Position numbers and translations under genes: made by a program. Source: Flavobacterium sp. 140616W15 (GTDB lineage Bacteria > Bacteroidota > Bacteroidia > Flavobacteriales > Flavobacteriaceae). From it: DNA of 64,000 nt. The notes below the pieces were generated by a model, which was not told where the DNA came from, did no database searches, and worked only from the letters and a program-made list of their open reading frames with translations. Within the stretch, counting starts at the first letter, position 1, and each line of letters begins with the position of its first letter. Of this stretch, positions 43,432 to 56,763 are shown one piece after another. The DNA lies in assembly GCF_003668995.1 (NCBI RefSeq), contig NZ_CP033068.1, positions 4,154,001 through 4,218,000 on the forward strand. Direction: 5' to 3'.

Positions 43432-45489
43432 TTAGTTTACAGTTTCTCCGTTTGGAGCATCAGCATCAGGATTAATAAAAACCAGCTTTCCTTCAGCATT
43501 TGTAGTCATCAAAATCATACCTTGACTTTCAACACCACGTAAGGCTCTAGGCGCTAGGTTTGCTAAAACCGAAACACGTTTACCAATAATTTCTTCAGGA
43601 GTAAAGCTTTCGGCAATTCCCGAAACAATCGTACGAACGTCAATTCCAGTATCAACCTTAAGAACTAAAAGTTTATTAGCCTTTGGCATTTTCTCAGCTT
43701 CAAGGATAGTTCCAACACGAATGTCCATTTTAGCAAAATCTTCAAACTGAATTAACTCCTTTTGAGGTTCAGGTTGTTTGCTTTCGGCAAGATTAGCTGT
43801 TTTTGTAGCTTCCAATTTATCTATTTGTTTTTGTATTTCTTCGTCTTCAATTTTAGCAAAAAGTAATTCGGCTTCACCAATTTGGTGACCAGCAGGAATT
43901 AATTCTGAATTCTCAGAAACGTCATTCCATTTCAGTTTGCCATCATTCTTTAATATTCGTGATAATTTAGTAGCAGTAAACGGCAAGAAAGGTTCAGATA
44001 AAACGCTCAATGCTGCAGCAATTTGTAAAGCAACATACATTTGAGTTTTTACACGCTCAGGATTATCTTTCATTACTTTCCAAGGCTCTTCATCAGCAAG
44101 ATATTTATTACCCAAACGAGCAACATTCATCAACTCACCCAAAGCTTCACGAAATCTGTAACGCTCCACAGAACTAGAAATAACAGCAGGATATGCTTTT
44201 AATTCCGTCAAAGTAGCTTCATCAATCTCAGTTAATTCATTTGGTGAAGGAATAAAACCGTCGTAATATTTATTAGTCAAAACCACAACACGATTAATAA
44301 AGTTACCAAAAACGGCAACCAATTCGTTGTTGTTTCTAGCCTGAAAATCTTTCCAGGTAAAATCATTGTCTTTCGTTTCCGGAGCATTAGCTGTTAGAGC
44401 ATAACGCAAAACATCTTGTTTCTCAGGGAAATCTTCTAAATATTCATGCAACCAAACTGCCCAGTTTTTAGAAGTCGAAAGTTTATTTCCTTCCAAATTC
44501 AAGAATTCATTAGCAGGAACATTGTCAGGTAAAATATAACTACCTTCGGCTTTAAGCATTGCAGGGAAAATGATACAGTGAAAAACAATATTGTCTTTCC
44601 CTATAAAATGAACCAGTTTCGTGTCTTCATTCTTCCAGTATGGCTCCCAATCTTTACCTTCGCGAGCAGCCCATTCCTTAGTCGATGAGATGTAACCAAT
44701 AGGAGCATCAAACCAAACATATAATTTTTTTCCTTCAGCACCTTCCACAGGAACATCAATTCCCCAATCAAGGTCACGAGTTACAGCACGAGGTTCAAGA
44801 CCACCATCAACCCAAGATTTAACCTGACCGTAAACATTCGGTTTCCAGTCATTTTTATGTCCAACCAAAATCCATTCAGTCAAGAACTCAGTATATCTAT
44901 CTAGAGGTAAGAACCAGTGTTTAGTCGATTTTAATATCGGAGTTTCACCAGTAATAGTCGATTTCGGATTAATCAAATCAGTTGCATTAAGCGTCGATCC
45001 ACATTTTTCGCATTGGTCTCCGTAAGCTTCTTCATTGCCACATTTTGGACAAGTACCAACTACAAAACGATCCGCAAGAAACTGATTCGCTTTTGCATCA
45101 TATAATTGTTCCGTTACTTCCTCGATAAAATCACCTTTATCGTACAGCTTTCTAAAAAAATCCGAAGCCGTATCGTGATGAATCTTAGCCGAAGTTCTAG
45201 AGTAATTATTAAAAGAAATTCCAAAATCGATAAAAGACTTACGGATAATCCCATCATATTTATCAATAATTTCTTGAGGGGAAACCCCTTCTTTCTTAGC
45301 CTTCATCGAGATTGCCACACCGTGTTCGTCACTTCCACATATAAAAGCCACATCTTTACCCTGCATACGTAAAAAGCGAGAGTAAATATCAGCAGGTACG
45401 TAAACGCCCGCCAAATGGCCAATATGAATAGGTCCGTTAGTATAAGGTAAAGCAGCAGTAATGGTATATCTCTTAGGATTTTGTAACAT
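43432..45489 (-). CDS. metG: Methionyl-tRNA synthetase
   Basis: A 685-residue class I synthetase that charges tRNA-Met, including the initiator. [10 protein letters not shown] is the HIGH motif, and KLSTSK the KMSKS loop. A zinc knuckle is formed by [18 protein letters not shown] near residue 150. After the helical anticodon domain, a C-terminal EMAP II/Trbp111-type tRNA-binding domain (about 575-685) reads [20 protein letters not shown], which makes the protein a likely dimer. It is a normal, full-length enzyme. Confidence 0.97.
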   Translation of the reverse strand: MLQNPKRYTITAALPYTNGPIHIGHLAGVYVPADIYSRFLRMQGKDVAFICGSDEHGVAISMKAKKEGVSPQEIIDKYDGIIRKSFIDFGISFNNYSRTSAKIHHDTASDFFRKLYDKGDFIEEVTEQLYDAKANQFLADRFVVGTCPKCGNEEAYGDQCEKCGSTLNATDLINPKSTITGETPILKSTKHWFLPLDRYTEFLTEWILVGHKNDWKPNVYGQVKSWVDGGLEPRAVTRDLDWGIDVPVEGAEGKKLYVWFDAPIGYISSTKEWAAREGKDWEPYWKNEDTKLVHFIGKDNIVFHCIIFPAMLKAEGSYILPDNVPANEFLNLEGNKLSTSKNWAVWLHEYLEDFPEKQDVLRYALTANAPETKDNDFTWKDFQARNNNELVAVFGNFINRVVVLTNKYYDGFIPSPNELTEIDEATLTELKAYPAVISSSVERYRFREALGELMNVARLGNKYLADEEPWKVMKDNPERVKTQMYVALQIAAALSVLSEPFLPFTATKLSRILKNDGKLKWNDVSENSELIPAGHQIGEAELLFAKIEDEEIQKQIDKLEATKTANLAESKQPEPQKELIQFEDFAKMDIRVGTILEAEKMPKANKLLVLKVDTGIDVRTIVSGIAESFTPEEIIGKRVSVLANLAPRALRGVESQGMILMTTNAEGKLVFINPDADAPNGETVN

Positions 45490-45981
45490 AAAATTGATTT
45501 TTATTTTTCAGATAAAGCAGCCCAAAAGCCGACTTTATACATTTTAATATGATAAATTCTGTGCAAAAATAAGCAATAGAATTGAGAGTTTTACTGTTTT
45601 TATTAGGAGCAATTTCCAGCTATCCACTTTATCTTTACTTGCCTAAAGTAGGCAAGCAAAGGATGCCGTTTCTATCTGGGCTAAAACGAGCTATATTTAA
45701 CAGTGATAGAAGTGACAATTTCGCTTAGTTAGCAGTATTTAATTTCTATAAACAGACGCTATAAAGATATTATTTAAGAAGGGTGAAATCTACAAGAATA
45801 TTTTTTGTGTATAGGAAATAAAATGATGCGTGAAATAAAAAAAAGAAACGGAAGTGCTTAGTAAATAGGATATTATGTTTTTTATTAGAGTGTCCTAAAT
45901 AGTCTAGAAATTTATAAATAGGATTTATTTAGACTCAAAAAAATAGTATTACATTTACCTTTTAGTAATAAAAAACAGACA
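45490..45981. other. Long intergenic region upstream of metG with a dispersed repeat
   Basis: About 490 bp. No gene is supported. It holds the repeat described at 45607-45696 and otherwise AT-rich sequence. Near its right end TACATTTA (45951-45958) is one base off a -7 element and could serve the DinB-like gene at 45982. Confidence 0.5.
45607..45696. repeat. Dispersed hairpin repeat of the ATTTCC...GGATGCCGTTTC type
   Basis: GGAGCAATTTCCAGCTATCC is followed by an inner hairpin CTTGCCTA/TAGGCAAG and then GGATGCCGTTTCTATC and GGGCTAAAACGAGC. From memory, elements of this layout recur between genes in flavobacterial genomes. It is more GC-rich than its surroundings. Confidence 0.6.
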
Positions 45982-47112
45982 ATGAAAAAAACAGCATTAG
46001 TACTACTATTTTTAAGTCATCTATTGACTTACGCTCAAACACAAAAGGTTATTTCTAGAGATTGGGCCTCTTTTAGTCAAACTCTGGATATACAAACGGC
46101 CACTAAGAAAAAATTTAAAGTTATTGCTTCAGTAAAAGTAGAAACAGATGAGCCATCGGCTTGGGCAGGAGTATGGGCTAGAATAGATACCAAAAACGAA
46201 GAAGATGGTTTTTTTGATAATATGAGAGACAGACCCGTTAAGGATAAAGAATGGAAATCGTATACTGTTGAAGGTACAATAGACTCAAATACAAAATCAT
46301 TAAGTTTTGGAGGGTTGTGTTTGTATAATGGAAAGTTCTATTTTGATAAGTTTGAATTGTTTTTAGAAAATGATAAAGGAGTACTAGAGCCAGTTAAGCT
46401 GCTTAATTCAAGTTTTGAAACTGTTGTAAAAAACGATGAAATTCCAAAATGGAATTTAGGTATACGCAAGGGTGAGATGATTAAAGTCAAAGAGTATAAA
46501 ATCACATCAACCAAAGAAAGTACAGATGGTAATTATGGGGTATTGCTAGAGGGGAGTGGTATAAAACCAAGACTAGAAGCAAAAATTGGTAATGTTGAAG
46601 GGGCTTCTCCGCAAATTGGTGCTATGATTTCGATGTTAGAAGATCTTAAAAGACGTGTTGAAAATACAGTAAAAAATATGAGTCAATATGAAATAGATTA
46701 CTTGCACGATGCAGAAGCAAATAGAATAGGTTCATTAATTATGCACTTAGCGGCGGCAGAAGCGTACTATCAAGTTTTTACTTTTGAAAATAGAGGATTT
46801 AATGAAGAAGAAAAGAAAAAATGGAATGCAGCATTAAATTTAGATCAAGGAGGGCGAGATGAATTTAAAGGGCATGAAGTACAATATTATTTAGATATAT
46901 ATAATGAAGTAAGAGCAAAAACTATAGCAGAGCTAAAGAAACGTGATGACGCTTGGTTTGCCGAAGTACAAAAAGAATACGATTGGACAAATCAATATTG
47001 TTGGTTTCATGTTATGGAGCATCAATCAAGCCATTTAGGACAGATCTTGTTTTTAAAGAAACGAATCCCGCCTCAAAAGCAATTAAACTTAGAGCAGAAG
47101 ATGAAAAATTAA
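45982..47112 (+). CDS. Exported DinB-like protein with N-terminal beta domain
   Basis: A 376-residue protein. It has a signal peptide (MKKTALVLLFLSHLLTYAQ), then a beta-sandwich-like domain of about 140 residues with KEWKSYTVEGTIDSNTKS and LSFGGLCLYNGKFYFDKF. From residue 205 comes a four-helix domain of the DinB type. Its metal ligands are probably the His in LIMHLAAAEAYY and the two His in FHVMEHQSSHLGQI. DinB-like domains act as metal-dependent thiol or transfer enzymes. An exported member fused to a ligand-binding domain is uncommon. Confidence 0.8.
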   Translation: MKKTALVLLFLSHLLTYAQTQKVISRDWASFSQTLDIQTATKKKFKVIASVKVETDEPSAWAGVWARIDTKNEEDGFFDNMRDRPVKDKEWKSYTVEGTIDSNTKSLSFGGLCLYNGKFYFDKFELFLENDKGVLEPVKLLNSSFETVVKNDEIPKWNLGIRKGEMIKVKEYKITSTKESTDGNYGVLLEGSGIKPRLEAKIGNVEGASPQIGAMISMLEDLKRRVENTVKNMSQYEIDYLHDAEANRIGSLIMHLAAAEAYYQVFTFENRGFNEEEKKKWNAALNLDQGGRDEFKGHEVQYYLDIYNEVRAKTIAELKKRDDAWFAEVQKEYDWTNQYCWFHVMEHQSSHLGQILFLKKRIPPQKQLNLEQKMKN

Positions 47113-47304
47113 AACGTTAAGATCGATCAAAAGCTTTCGCGAATCCCTGTGTGGCCTTTGTGCAACGCTGTGTAATGGCTTAGCACAATAATCTCATAAA
47201 GTAGAATTAGTTTAAACAGAGTGTTTGATTCATAAAAACTCTAAATCAATGATAACTGTTCGAAATTTATTTTGCAATCTTTGAGCAAAAAAGAAAAGAA
47301 CATT
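47113..47304. other. Intergenic region with CTTTGTG-type repeat
   Basis: About 190 bp without a gene. It contains GCGAATCCCTGTGTGGCC, TTTGTGCAACGCTGTG and TAATGGCTTAGCAC, related to the repeats after 5S rRNA and before serS. No clear promoter for the CDGSH gene is seen, though TTATTTTGCAATC near 47267 is close to a -7 element. Confidence 0.4.
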
Positions 47305-47532
47305 ATGAGCAAGACAAAACTAATTATTAATAAAAACGGATCTATAAAGATAGAGGGTGATTTCGAAATAATGGATTCAGAAGGTACAGTATACGGATTA
47401 CAAGGAAGAGCAGCATTAGGACTTTGTCGTTGCGGATTGTCATCAAACAAACCTTTTTGTGATGGAGCACACCGTAACAATTTCGAACACGAATCAAAAG
47501 CGTTCGATTTACCACCAATGAAAACAAACTAA
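47305..47532 (+). CDS. CDGSH-type iron-sulfur protein
   Basis: A 75-residue protein starting MSKTKLIINKNGSIKIEGDF; an upstream TTG is less likely. It has one perfect CDGSH motif: Cys41, Cys43, Cys52 and His56 in CRCGLSSNKPFCDGAH, which binds a [2Fe-2S] cluster with 3 Cys and 1 His. Bacterial members act in iron-sulfur or redox homeostasis. No membrane segment is present, so it is soluble. Two strong hairpins follow it. Confidence 0.93.
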   Translation: MSKTKLIINKNGSIKIEGDFEIMDSEGTVYGLQGRAALGLCRCGLSSNKPFCDGAHRNNFEHESKAFDLPPMKTN

Positions 47533-47557
47533 GAATTCTATTCTCAAGCAAATTACA

Positions 47558-47592
47558 AGAAGCCTTCTCATATTATGAGAAGGCTTCTTCTT
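47558..47592 (+). terminator. Terminator after the CDGSH gene
   Basis: AGAAGCCTTCTCAT and ATGAGAAGGCTTCT form a perfect 14-bp stem with an ATT loop, followed by TCTTTT. Confidence 0.9.
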
Positions 47593-47600
47593 TTATGAAC

Positions 47601-47635
47601 CTATATATAAGGAGTGTTTTTCTCCTTATATATAG
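47601..47635. repeat. Second perfect hairpin, 14-bp stem
   Basis: CTATATATAAGGAG (47601-47614) and CTCCTTATATATAG (47622-47635) pair perfectly around the loop TGTTTTT. It lies 13 bp after the CDGSH terminator. It has no T run after it and is not needed as a terminator; its role is unclear. Confidence 0.65.
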
Positions 47636-48433
47636 GAGTAAGATATGGCTGTAGTATATATAAGAGTATTTTTTCTAGAAGCTATCCCGATAGTAGCCGT
47701 GACAAGACTAGGGGAAACGAAAAAGACTTCATATTTAAATACAATGTAGTAAGCTTTGCGCCTTCTGGTCTTCGCGAGAACCCGAAATCCCAGTAAAACC
47801 GAGCGAAAACAGGAGAAGAAGAAGTTAATAAGTAGAAAAATCTTAGAAAACCGAAAAACAGCCAAACAGTAAGGTGTGAGTTATCAATGCGTTAAGAAAT
47901 AAACGTAAAATAAACGCAAAAATGCGATCGAAAAGTATTGTTTATCTATAAAAAGGTGGTAGTTTTGCACCCGCAACAAACAAGACGTTCACTGATACAC
48001 TGGCAAGCAAAACAATCGGATTTAGAAACGAAAGTTTCTAAAAAAAAAAAGATTTAAAAAAGCTTGTGAGTTTGGAAAACGAAAGTTACATTTGCACCCC
48101 GCAAACGAAGTTCATCGAACACTTTTTTAGATAAGAGTTAAGTGAGATAAAACAACGGAAGTTCCTTGAAATACTGCTAAGAAAAACGAAGAAAACGGAA
48201 ACGAAAGTTTCTAAAAAAAAACTTCAAAAAAATCTTGCCAGTTAAAAAGAAGTTCATTACTTTTGCACCCGCTTTGAGAAACAAGCGAACAAAAATAAGT
48301 AGACAAGTTCTTAGACATATTGAATTGACAGCCGTTTCGAAAGAGATTTCGAAACAAAGAATAAAGAGTAATAGAATCGCAAGATTTGAATAAGACCGAT
48401 AGAATCTGAAGTCGCAATATAATATAAAAATAT
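47636..48433 (+). promoter_or_regulatory. rRNA operon upstream region with three tandem promoters
   Basis: P1 is TTG-N19-TAGTTTTG (47938-47967). P2 is TTG-N20-TACATTTG (48064-48094). P3 is TTG-N20-TACTTTTG (48235-48265). Each -7 element continues into GCACCC, the likely transcript start. Before P2 and P3 lies GAAACGAAAGTTTC followed by a long A run (near 48026 and 48199), a 5-bp hairpin with a GAAA loop. The stretch 47636-47930 holds no gene; it contains a GCTATCCCGATAGTAGC palindrome. Confidence 0.8.
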
Positions 48434-49947
<1,514 letters not shown>

Positions 49948-50070
49948 CTAGAGCCCTATATGTTAGCAGTAATGCACGTTAGGGAAAGAAGACGAAAGAT
50001 TTTAAAGGTTCATCTCTAAAGATTATATTACTCTGCTGTTAGTTCAAATAATAAATTTAAGTAAAAACAG

Positions 50071-50144
50071 AGTCTCGTAGCTCAGCTGGTTAGAGTACTA
50101 CACTGATAATGTAGGGGTCGGCAGTTCGAGTCTGCCCGGGACTA
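50071..50144 (+). tRNA. tRNA-Ile (GAT anticodon)
   Basis: A 74-nt cloverleaf in the 16S-23S spacer. The acceptor stem is AGTCTCG with CGGGACT, the D arm GCTCAGCTGGTTAGAGT, and the T arm GGCAGTTCGAGTCTGCC. The anticodon loop CTGATAA gives GAT. CCA is not encoded. Confidence 0.96.
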
Positions 50145-50231
50145 CTATTTAAACTTAAATAAAAGGAAATTTTAGAAGTTGAGCATTTATGAGCGAATTC
50201 ATAACTCATAATTCATCATCATTTTAAAAAT

Positions 50232-50305
50232 GGGGGATTAGCTCAGCTGGCTAGAGCGCCTGCCTTGCACGCAGGAGGTCAACGGTTCGACTCCGTTATT
50301 CTCCA
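50232..50305 (+). tRNA. tRNA-Ala (TGC anticodon)
   Basis: A 74-nt cloverleaf in the 16S-23S spacer. The acceptor stem is GGGGGAT with ATTCTCC. The anticodon stem-loop CTGCCTTGCACGCAG gives TGC. The T arm is AACGGTTCGACTCCGTT. It follows tRNA-Ile, the standard spacer order. Confidence 0.96.
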
Positions 50306-50439
50306 CAGGTCAATCCCTTAATTGGGTGCGATAAAAGTTCATTGACATATTGAGATAAGAAAATAATAAAAAGTAGAAAGCGTTTTTATTAGCGATAATA
50401 AAAACAAAAAAAAACGGTCATATTAATTTATGATTGGTA

Positions 50440-53322
<2,883 letters not shown>

Positions 53323-53330
53323 ACGCTTTT

Positions 53331-53350
53331 CCCCACACTACGGTGTGGGG
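53331..53350 (+). other. Hairpin between 23S and 5S rRNA
   Basis: CCCCACAC and GTGTGGGG form a perfect 8-bp stem with a TACG tetraloop. There is no T run after it, so it is more likely an RNA-processing or stability element than a terminator. Confidence 0.6.
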
Positions 53351-53469
53351 GAGAAACTTTCTAAAAAATTATTTTTTCTTTATCTCAGTGTGTTAAGATA
53401 TTATTGTAATTATCAATTGTTAATTTTTAATTTTTATTACAAAAGTTGCCTAAAGCAACTAACGACCTT

Positions 53470-53576
53470 AAGGTGGTTATTGCGGCGGGGCTCACCTCTT
53501 CCCATCCCGAACAGAGTAGTTAAGCCCGCCTGCGCAGATGGTACTGCAGTTATGTGGGAGAGTATGTCGTCGCCTT
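53470..53576 (+). rRNA. rrf: 5S ribosomal RNA
   Basis: About 107 nt. It contains GGGGCTCACCTCTTCCCAT, CCGAACAGAGTAGTTAAGCC and GCGCAGATGGTACTGCAG, the standard loops of 5S rRNA. AAGG at the 5' end pairs with CCTT at the 3' end. It is the last gene of the operon. The end points are estimates. Confidence 0.93.
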
Positions 53577-53583
53577 TCTTTAG

Positions 53584-53620
53584 AATCCTCATCATGAATT
53601 TGATGAGGATTTTTTTTTGT
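53584..53620 (+). terminator. Terminator of the rrn operon
   Basis: AATCCTCATCA and TGATGAGGATT form an 11-bp stem with a 6-base loop, followed by nine T residues. Confidence 0.9.
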
Positions 53621-53639
53621 TTGAAACTTTTTGGTTGAC

Positions 53640-53750
53640 AAAAAAATACCGCAAAGAGCACAGTCCCGATAGCTATCGGGAGCAAAGGTTCGCAAAGCTA
53701 TTTATAAACTTTACGAACTTTTGTGTAATCCTTTTGCGCTAAAAATAGAG
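53640..53750. repeat. Dispersed repeat with the palindrome CCCGATAGCTATCGGG
   Basis: ACCGCAAAGAGCACAG leads into the perfect 16-bp palindrome at 53665-53680, then AGCAAAGGTTCGCAAAGC and TTTGTGTAATCCTTTTGCGC. The words belong to the same intergenic family as those near 47.15 and 58.8 kb. The palindrome, from memory, is common in flavobacterial genomes. Confidence 0.55.
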
Positions 53751-53756
53751 CTTATG

Positions 53757-54492
53757 TTATATTTTTTTTAATTGTGGTTTTACTTTTTTAAAAAAAGCTT
53801 TATAATCATTATTGTATTCTGGATTTGTTATTCTTGAGAAACCGCAATTATCGAAACAAATTCTCAAATAATTTATAAATGTGGTATGGTGCTCTTCATA
53901 TAAAAAATTAGAATCTATGCTTGGTTGTTGCGTAATTTGAAGCGAATAAGGTATTCCACCACTAATATTATCTTTATGTAAGTAATCAGAAGAAAGTTCG
54001 AGATGAATAAATCCATCTTCTTCGTATGATTCGTGAAAAATTTCCTGATTGTCTTCTTCAGCAATATACGAGATGAGATCTTATAATTTGAATTGGATCT
54101 GCACATTCCCAAATAAAGTCTTCATTAGTGTTATAATCCCATTCAAAATTGCAGGCACCTACAATTTTATAAAACAATTTTAAGGATGTAGGGACAAAGC
54201 CAAATGGTTTAACAATTTCATTTAGTTCAGATAATAATTGATCTGTTTGTGGAAGAGGCTTGATTAATGGGCGTTCAAAGTTAAATTGAACATCTGTTTT
54301 AAAAAGATAATTCATTTCAACTAGTTCTTTGTAAATGATATCAAGGTTAAAGGCAACTCTTTCAAAAGTTTCGGTTAATACTTTTTCAATATCAAAAATA
54401 GTATCTGGTAGAAATGCATTTTTGCCTAATTTATGAATGTCTTCATAGACTTTTTCTGTTTCTCCATTTAAGTATCTTTCATAAAGGGTCAT
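53757..54492 (-). pseudogene. Hypothetical protein gene with a one-base frameshift
   Basis: The first ORF (54058-54492, 144 residues) ends abnormally after CADPIQIIRSHLVYC. One base out of phase, the minus strand continues without a stop as DLISYIAEEDNQEIFHESYE down to KKVKPQLKKI and a TAA at 53757. One extra A near 54083 (ATAAGATC, where ATAGATC would read IIDLIS) explains the break. The repaired protein has 244 residues. The segment FVPTSLKLFYKIVGACNFEW and CADPIQI recall SUKH-type (SMI1/KNR4-like) proteins, but I am not sure of that. Confidence 0.75.
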
Positions 54493-54533
54493 AAAAATTT
54501 GTAGTTTTAATAATGTGAAAAATAAGATGAGTT

Positions 54534-55436
54534 TTATATATAAAGCTCTCCACGCATTGTTATAGCAGAAGAGCCACCAACTAAAATATCATTTTCTCTA
54601 CTCATTACTTCAATGAGCGAGGGTTGGTTTAATTTTACGCCCTGTAAGATTTGATATTCCTTGTTAGGTTGTGTATACTTCATCTTTGTTAAAAAACCTA
54701 TTAAAGGACCGGCTGCGGTTCCTGTGGCAGCATCTTCATGTATTCCGATTATGGGATTAAAAAATCGTGCCTCGACGATGTTATCTTTATTATTATCGGT
54801 GATTGTAAAACAATAAAATCCTTCAAATTGGTATTCTTTTGATATTTCAATTAATAGTTTGCTGTCAGGCGTGCAGTCATTAAGTAATTGGGCAGTTCTG
54901 ATTGGAACCATTACATGAGCAACTTCTGTTTGAACAACTGTTGGAACAAGCATATTAACTTCTAAATCTTCTATTTTCAGACCAAGTGCTATTGCAATTC
55001 TGTAAGTGGGAATTTGATGTTTTATTACAGCTTGTTTTTGATGCATTTGTACAATAGGATATTGTGTGACAGAATCAAAACTTGCGGTTAATCGTATTGG
55101 TGAATGTTTCATGATTACAAAACGATTGTCCTCATTTTGTTCATCGAATATTGGTAATTCTTTTAACAATGCACCACTAACTGCTCCTAATAAATTGTGT
55201 CCTGCTCCATCTATTTCAAAACCCATAGGTGTAAATGAACGAACATTAAGTGCTTTTTGTTTTGTAGAGTAATAAACAAAGGAGGTTTCTGAGTATCCAA
55301 ATTCCTTAGAAATATTTTGGTACACTTCTAACTCTAAATCGCCATCAGTAAAAACAACAGACAATGGGTTTCCTTTATAACTCGTATTAGAAAACACATC
55401 CAAAACATAGTATTCTAATGCTATTCTCTCTTTCAT
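54534..55436 (-). CDS. PhzF-family isomerase/epimerase-like protein
   Basis: A 300-residue protein of the diaminopimelate-epimerase fold. VLDVFSNTSYKGNPLSVVF opens the N-terminal domain, and the catalytic acid is probably Glu50 (FGYSETSFVY). The C-terminal domain holds EDAATGTAAGPLIGFL. Classical members have FCGHAT, where this one has EIDGAGHNLLGA. PhzF itself isomerises a phenazine precursor, but most homologues have unknown substrates. It is on the same strand as the broken gene downstream (41 bp). Confidence 0.88.
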   Translation of the reverse strand: MKERIALEYYVLDVFSNTSYKGNPLSVVFTDGDLELEVYQNISKEFGYSETSFVYYSTKQKALNVRSFTPMGFEIDGAGHNLLGAVSGALLKELPIFDEQNEDNRFVIMKHSPIRLTASFDSVTQYPIVQMHQKQAVIKHQIPTYRIAIALGLKIEDLEVNMLVPTVVQTEVAHVMVPIRTAQLLNDCTPDSKLLIEISKEYQFEGFYCFTITDNNKDNIVEARFFNPIIGIHEDAATGTAAGPLIGFLTKMKYTQPNKEYQILQGVKLNQPSLIEVMSRENDILVGGSSAITMRGELYI

Positions 55437-55469
55437 ATTTACCTTTTTAATGAGATTGTATCAAATAAT

Positions 55470-55961
55470 CTATTGAATTTCATATTCGTCTAATTCTTTC
55501 CGACATTCTTCTATTTCTCGTTGAATCTGTTTTTCTAATTTAGGAAATTCATTTGTAATCCAAAATTGACTTTCTTTAGTCAAATAATTTTTATTTTCAT
55601 TAAGTTTAAAATTCATTGCACTTATAATTAAAAAAATCATTTCACTAACCTTTGATGTTCCATTTGCAAAATTAGGTTCTATTAAATATTTTAAAATGTC
55701 TTTTTCGTATTCAGGTTTGTAATATAAAATATGACTGACTATTGGAAAATAGAAATAAAAAAAACTATTTGTATTAGAAGCATATTGAATTTTATTGAGT
55801 TCAGAAATTAAAATATCTGATTGTACATTGCTAGTTTCTAGAGTCAATTCTTTTAGTAATTCATATGTTTTCTTTGCACTTGGGATTGTGTTTCCCAATT
55901 TCCTGAGATATGAGAAGGTCTTTTCAAATCGTGTGATGCTATTAATTTTTTCTTTATCCAA
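55470..55961 (-). CDS. Hypothetical protein, unknown function
   Basis: A 163-residue, mostly helical protein with no signal peptide. Notable stretches are NSFFYFYFPIVSHILYYKP in the middle and a charged C-terminal helix (KLEKQIQREIEECRKELDEY). I do not recognise a family. It lies between the PhzF-like and MBL-fold genes on the same strand, with gaps of 33 and 16 bp, so the three may be one operon. Confidence 0.7.
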   Translation of the reverse strand: MDKEKINSITRFEKTFSYLRKLGNTIPSAKKTYELLKELTLETSNVQSDILISELNKIQYASNTNSFFYFYFPIVSHILYYKPEYEKDILKYLIEPNFANGTSKVSEMIFLIISAMNFKLNENKNYLTKESQFWITNEFPKLEKQIQREIEECRKELDEYEIQ

Positions 55962-55977
55962 CTATTTTTTCTGTTTA

Positions 55978-56763
55978 CTATTTATCTTGTTGACTTAATG
56001 GTTGTTTCTCGTAAAGTCTAAATTCTTCAATATCATGATATCCAAAAACTTCAATTTCTGGGTGTTCATTTATTAAAGTCCTGATTTTATCTAAGGAGTT
56101 TAATCTTAAATCATTGTCTTCGGCTCTCATTCTGGCTAATTGGTTTACGGGATGGCTACTATCATTGAGTTCTATCCTCATATAGTAGGCATCTGCAATA
56201 TAAAATATCCATTTATTGTCTTTTTTTAAAGCTACTCCACAATGCCCTAAGGTATGTCCAAAAAGTGGAATAAGGAAAATTTCTGTCTCGGTATTTGTAG
56301 CCACTTTTCTCGCTTCAAATCCGAACCAATTCAAATCTGATTTTTTATATGTCTTGATCGTTGGATTATGGGATAAAGGTGCTTTTAAATATCTTGGACT
56401 TCCTGAATTATAGTTTTCATATTCTTCAATTCCCACATGAACTGTTGCATTAGGAAAGTCAGCAAGTCCACCAATGTGATCATTATCCAGATGCGATATA
56501 ATGCAATCGGTGACTTTTTTAGGATCGAGCCCTAATTCTTCAATTTGTCTAATAGCGGTTTGATTTTCGTTAAAACGGTATCCAACCATATCAATAAGTT
56601 CTTGTCCTATTCTTTCTAATGGTTGTTGGATATCTAAAAGCCCAATTCCTGTATCTATTAAAATAAGATTATCGTTCTCCTTGATTAAAATACAATGTCC
56701 GCAAACATTATCGTTTACTGGTGAAACAATTTTTACGCAGTTTAAATGATATATTTCTTTCAT
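55978..56763 (-). CDS. Metallo-beta-lactamase-fold hydrolase
   Basis: A 261-residue MBL-fold enzyme. The metal-binding motif is SHLDNDHIGG, with His91, Asp93, Asp95 and His96. The usual second histidine of HxHxDH is replaced by Asp93. Later ligands are the His in LFGHTLGHCG, the Asp in YIADAYY and the His in GYHDIEEF. The fold suits lactonases and related esterases. It starts at an ATG followed by EIYHLNCVKI. The substrate is unknown. Confidence 0.87.
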   Translation of the reverse strand: MKEIYHLNCVKIVSPVNDNVCGHCILIKENDNLILIDTGIGLLDIQQPLERIGQELIDMVGYRFNENQTAIRQIEELGLDPKKVTDCIISHLDNDHIGGLADFPNATVHVGIEEYENYNSGSPRYLKAPLSHNPTIKTYKKSDLNWFGFEARKVATNTETEIFLIPLFGHTLGHCGVALKKDNKWIFYIADAYYMRIELNDSSHPVNQLARMRAEDNDLRLNSLDKIRTLINEHPEIEVFGYHDIEEFRLYEKQPLSQQDK

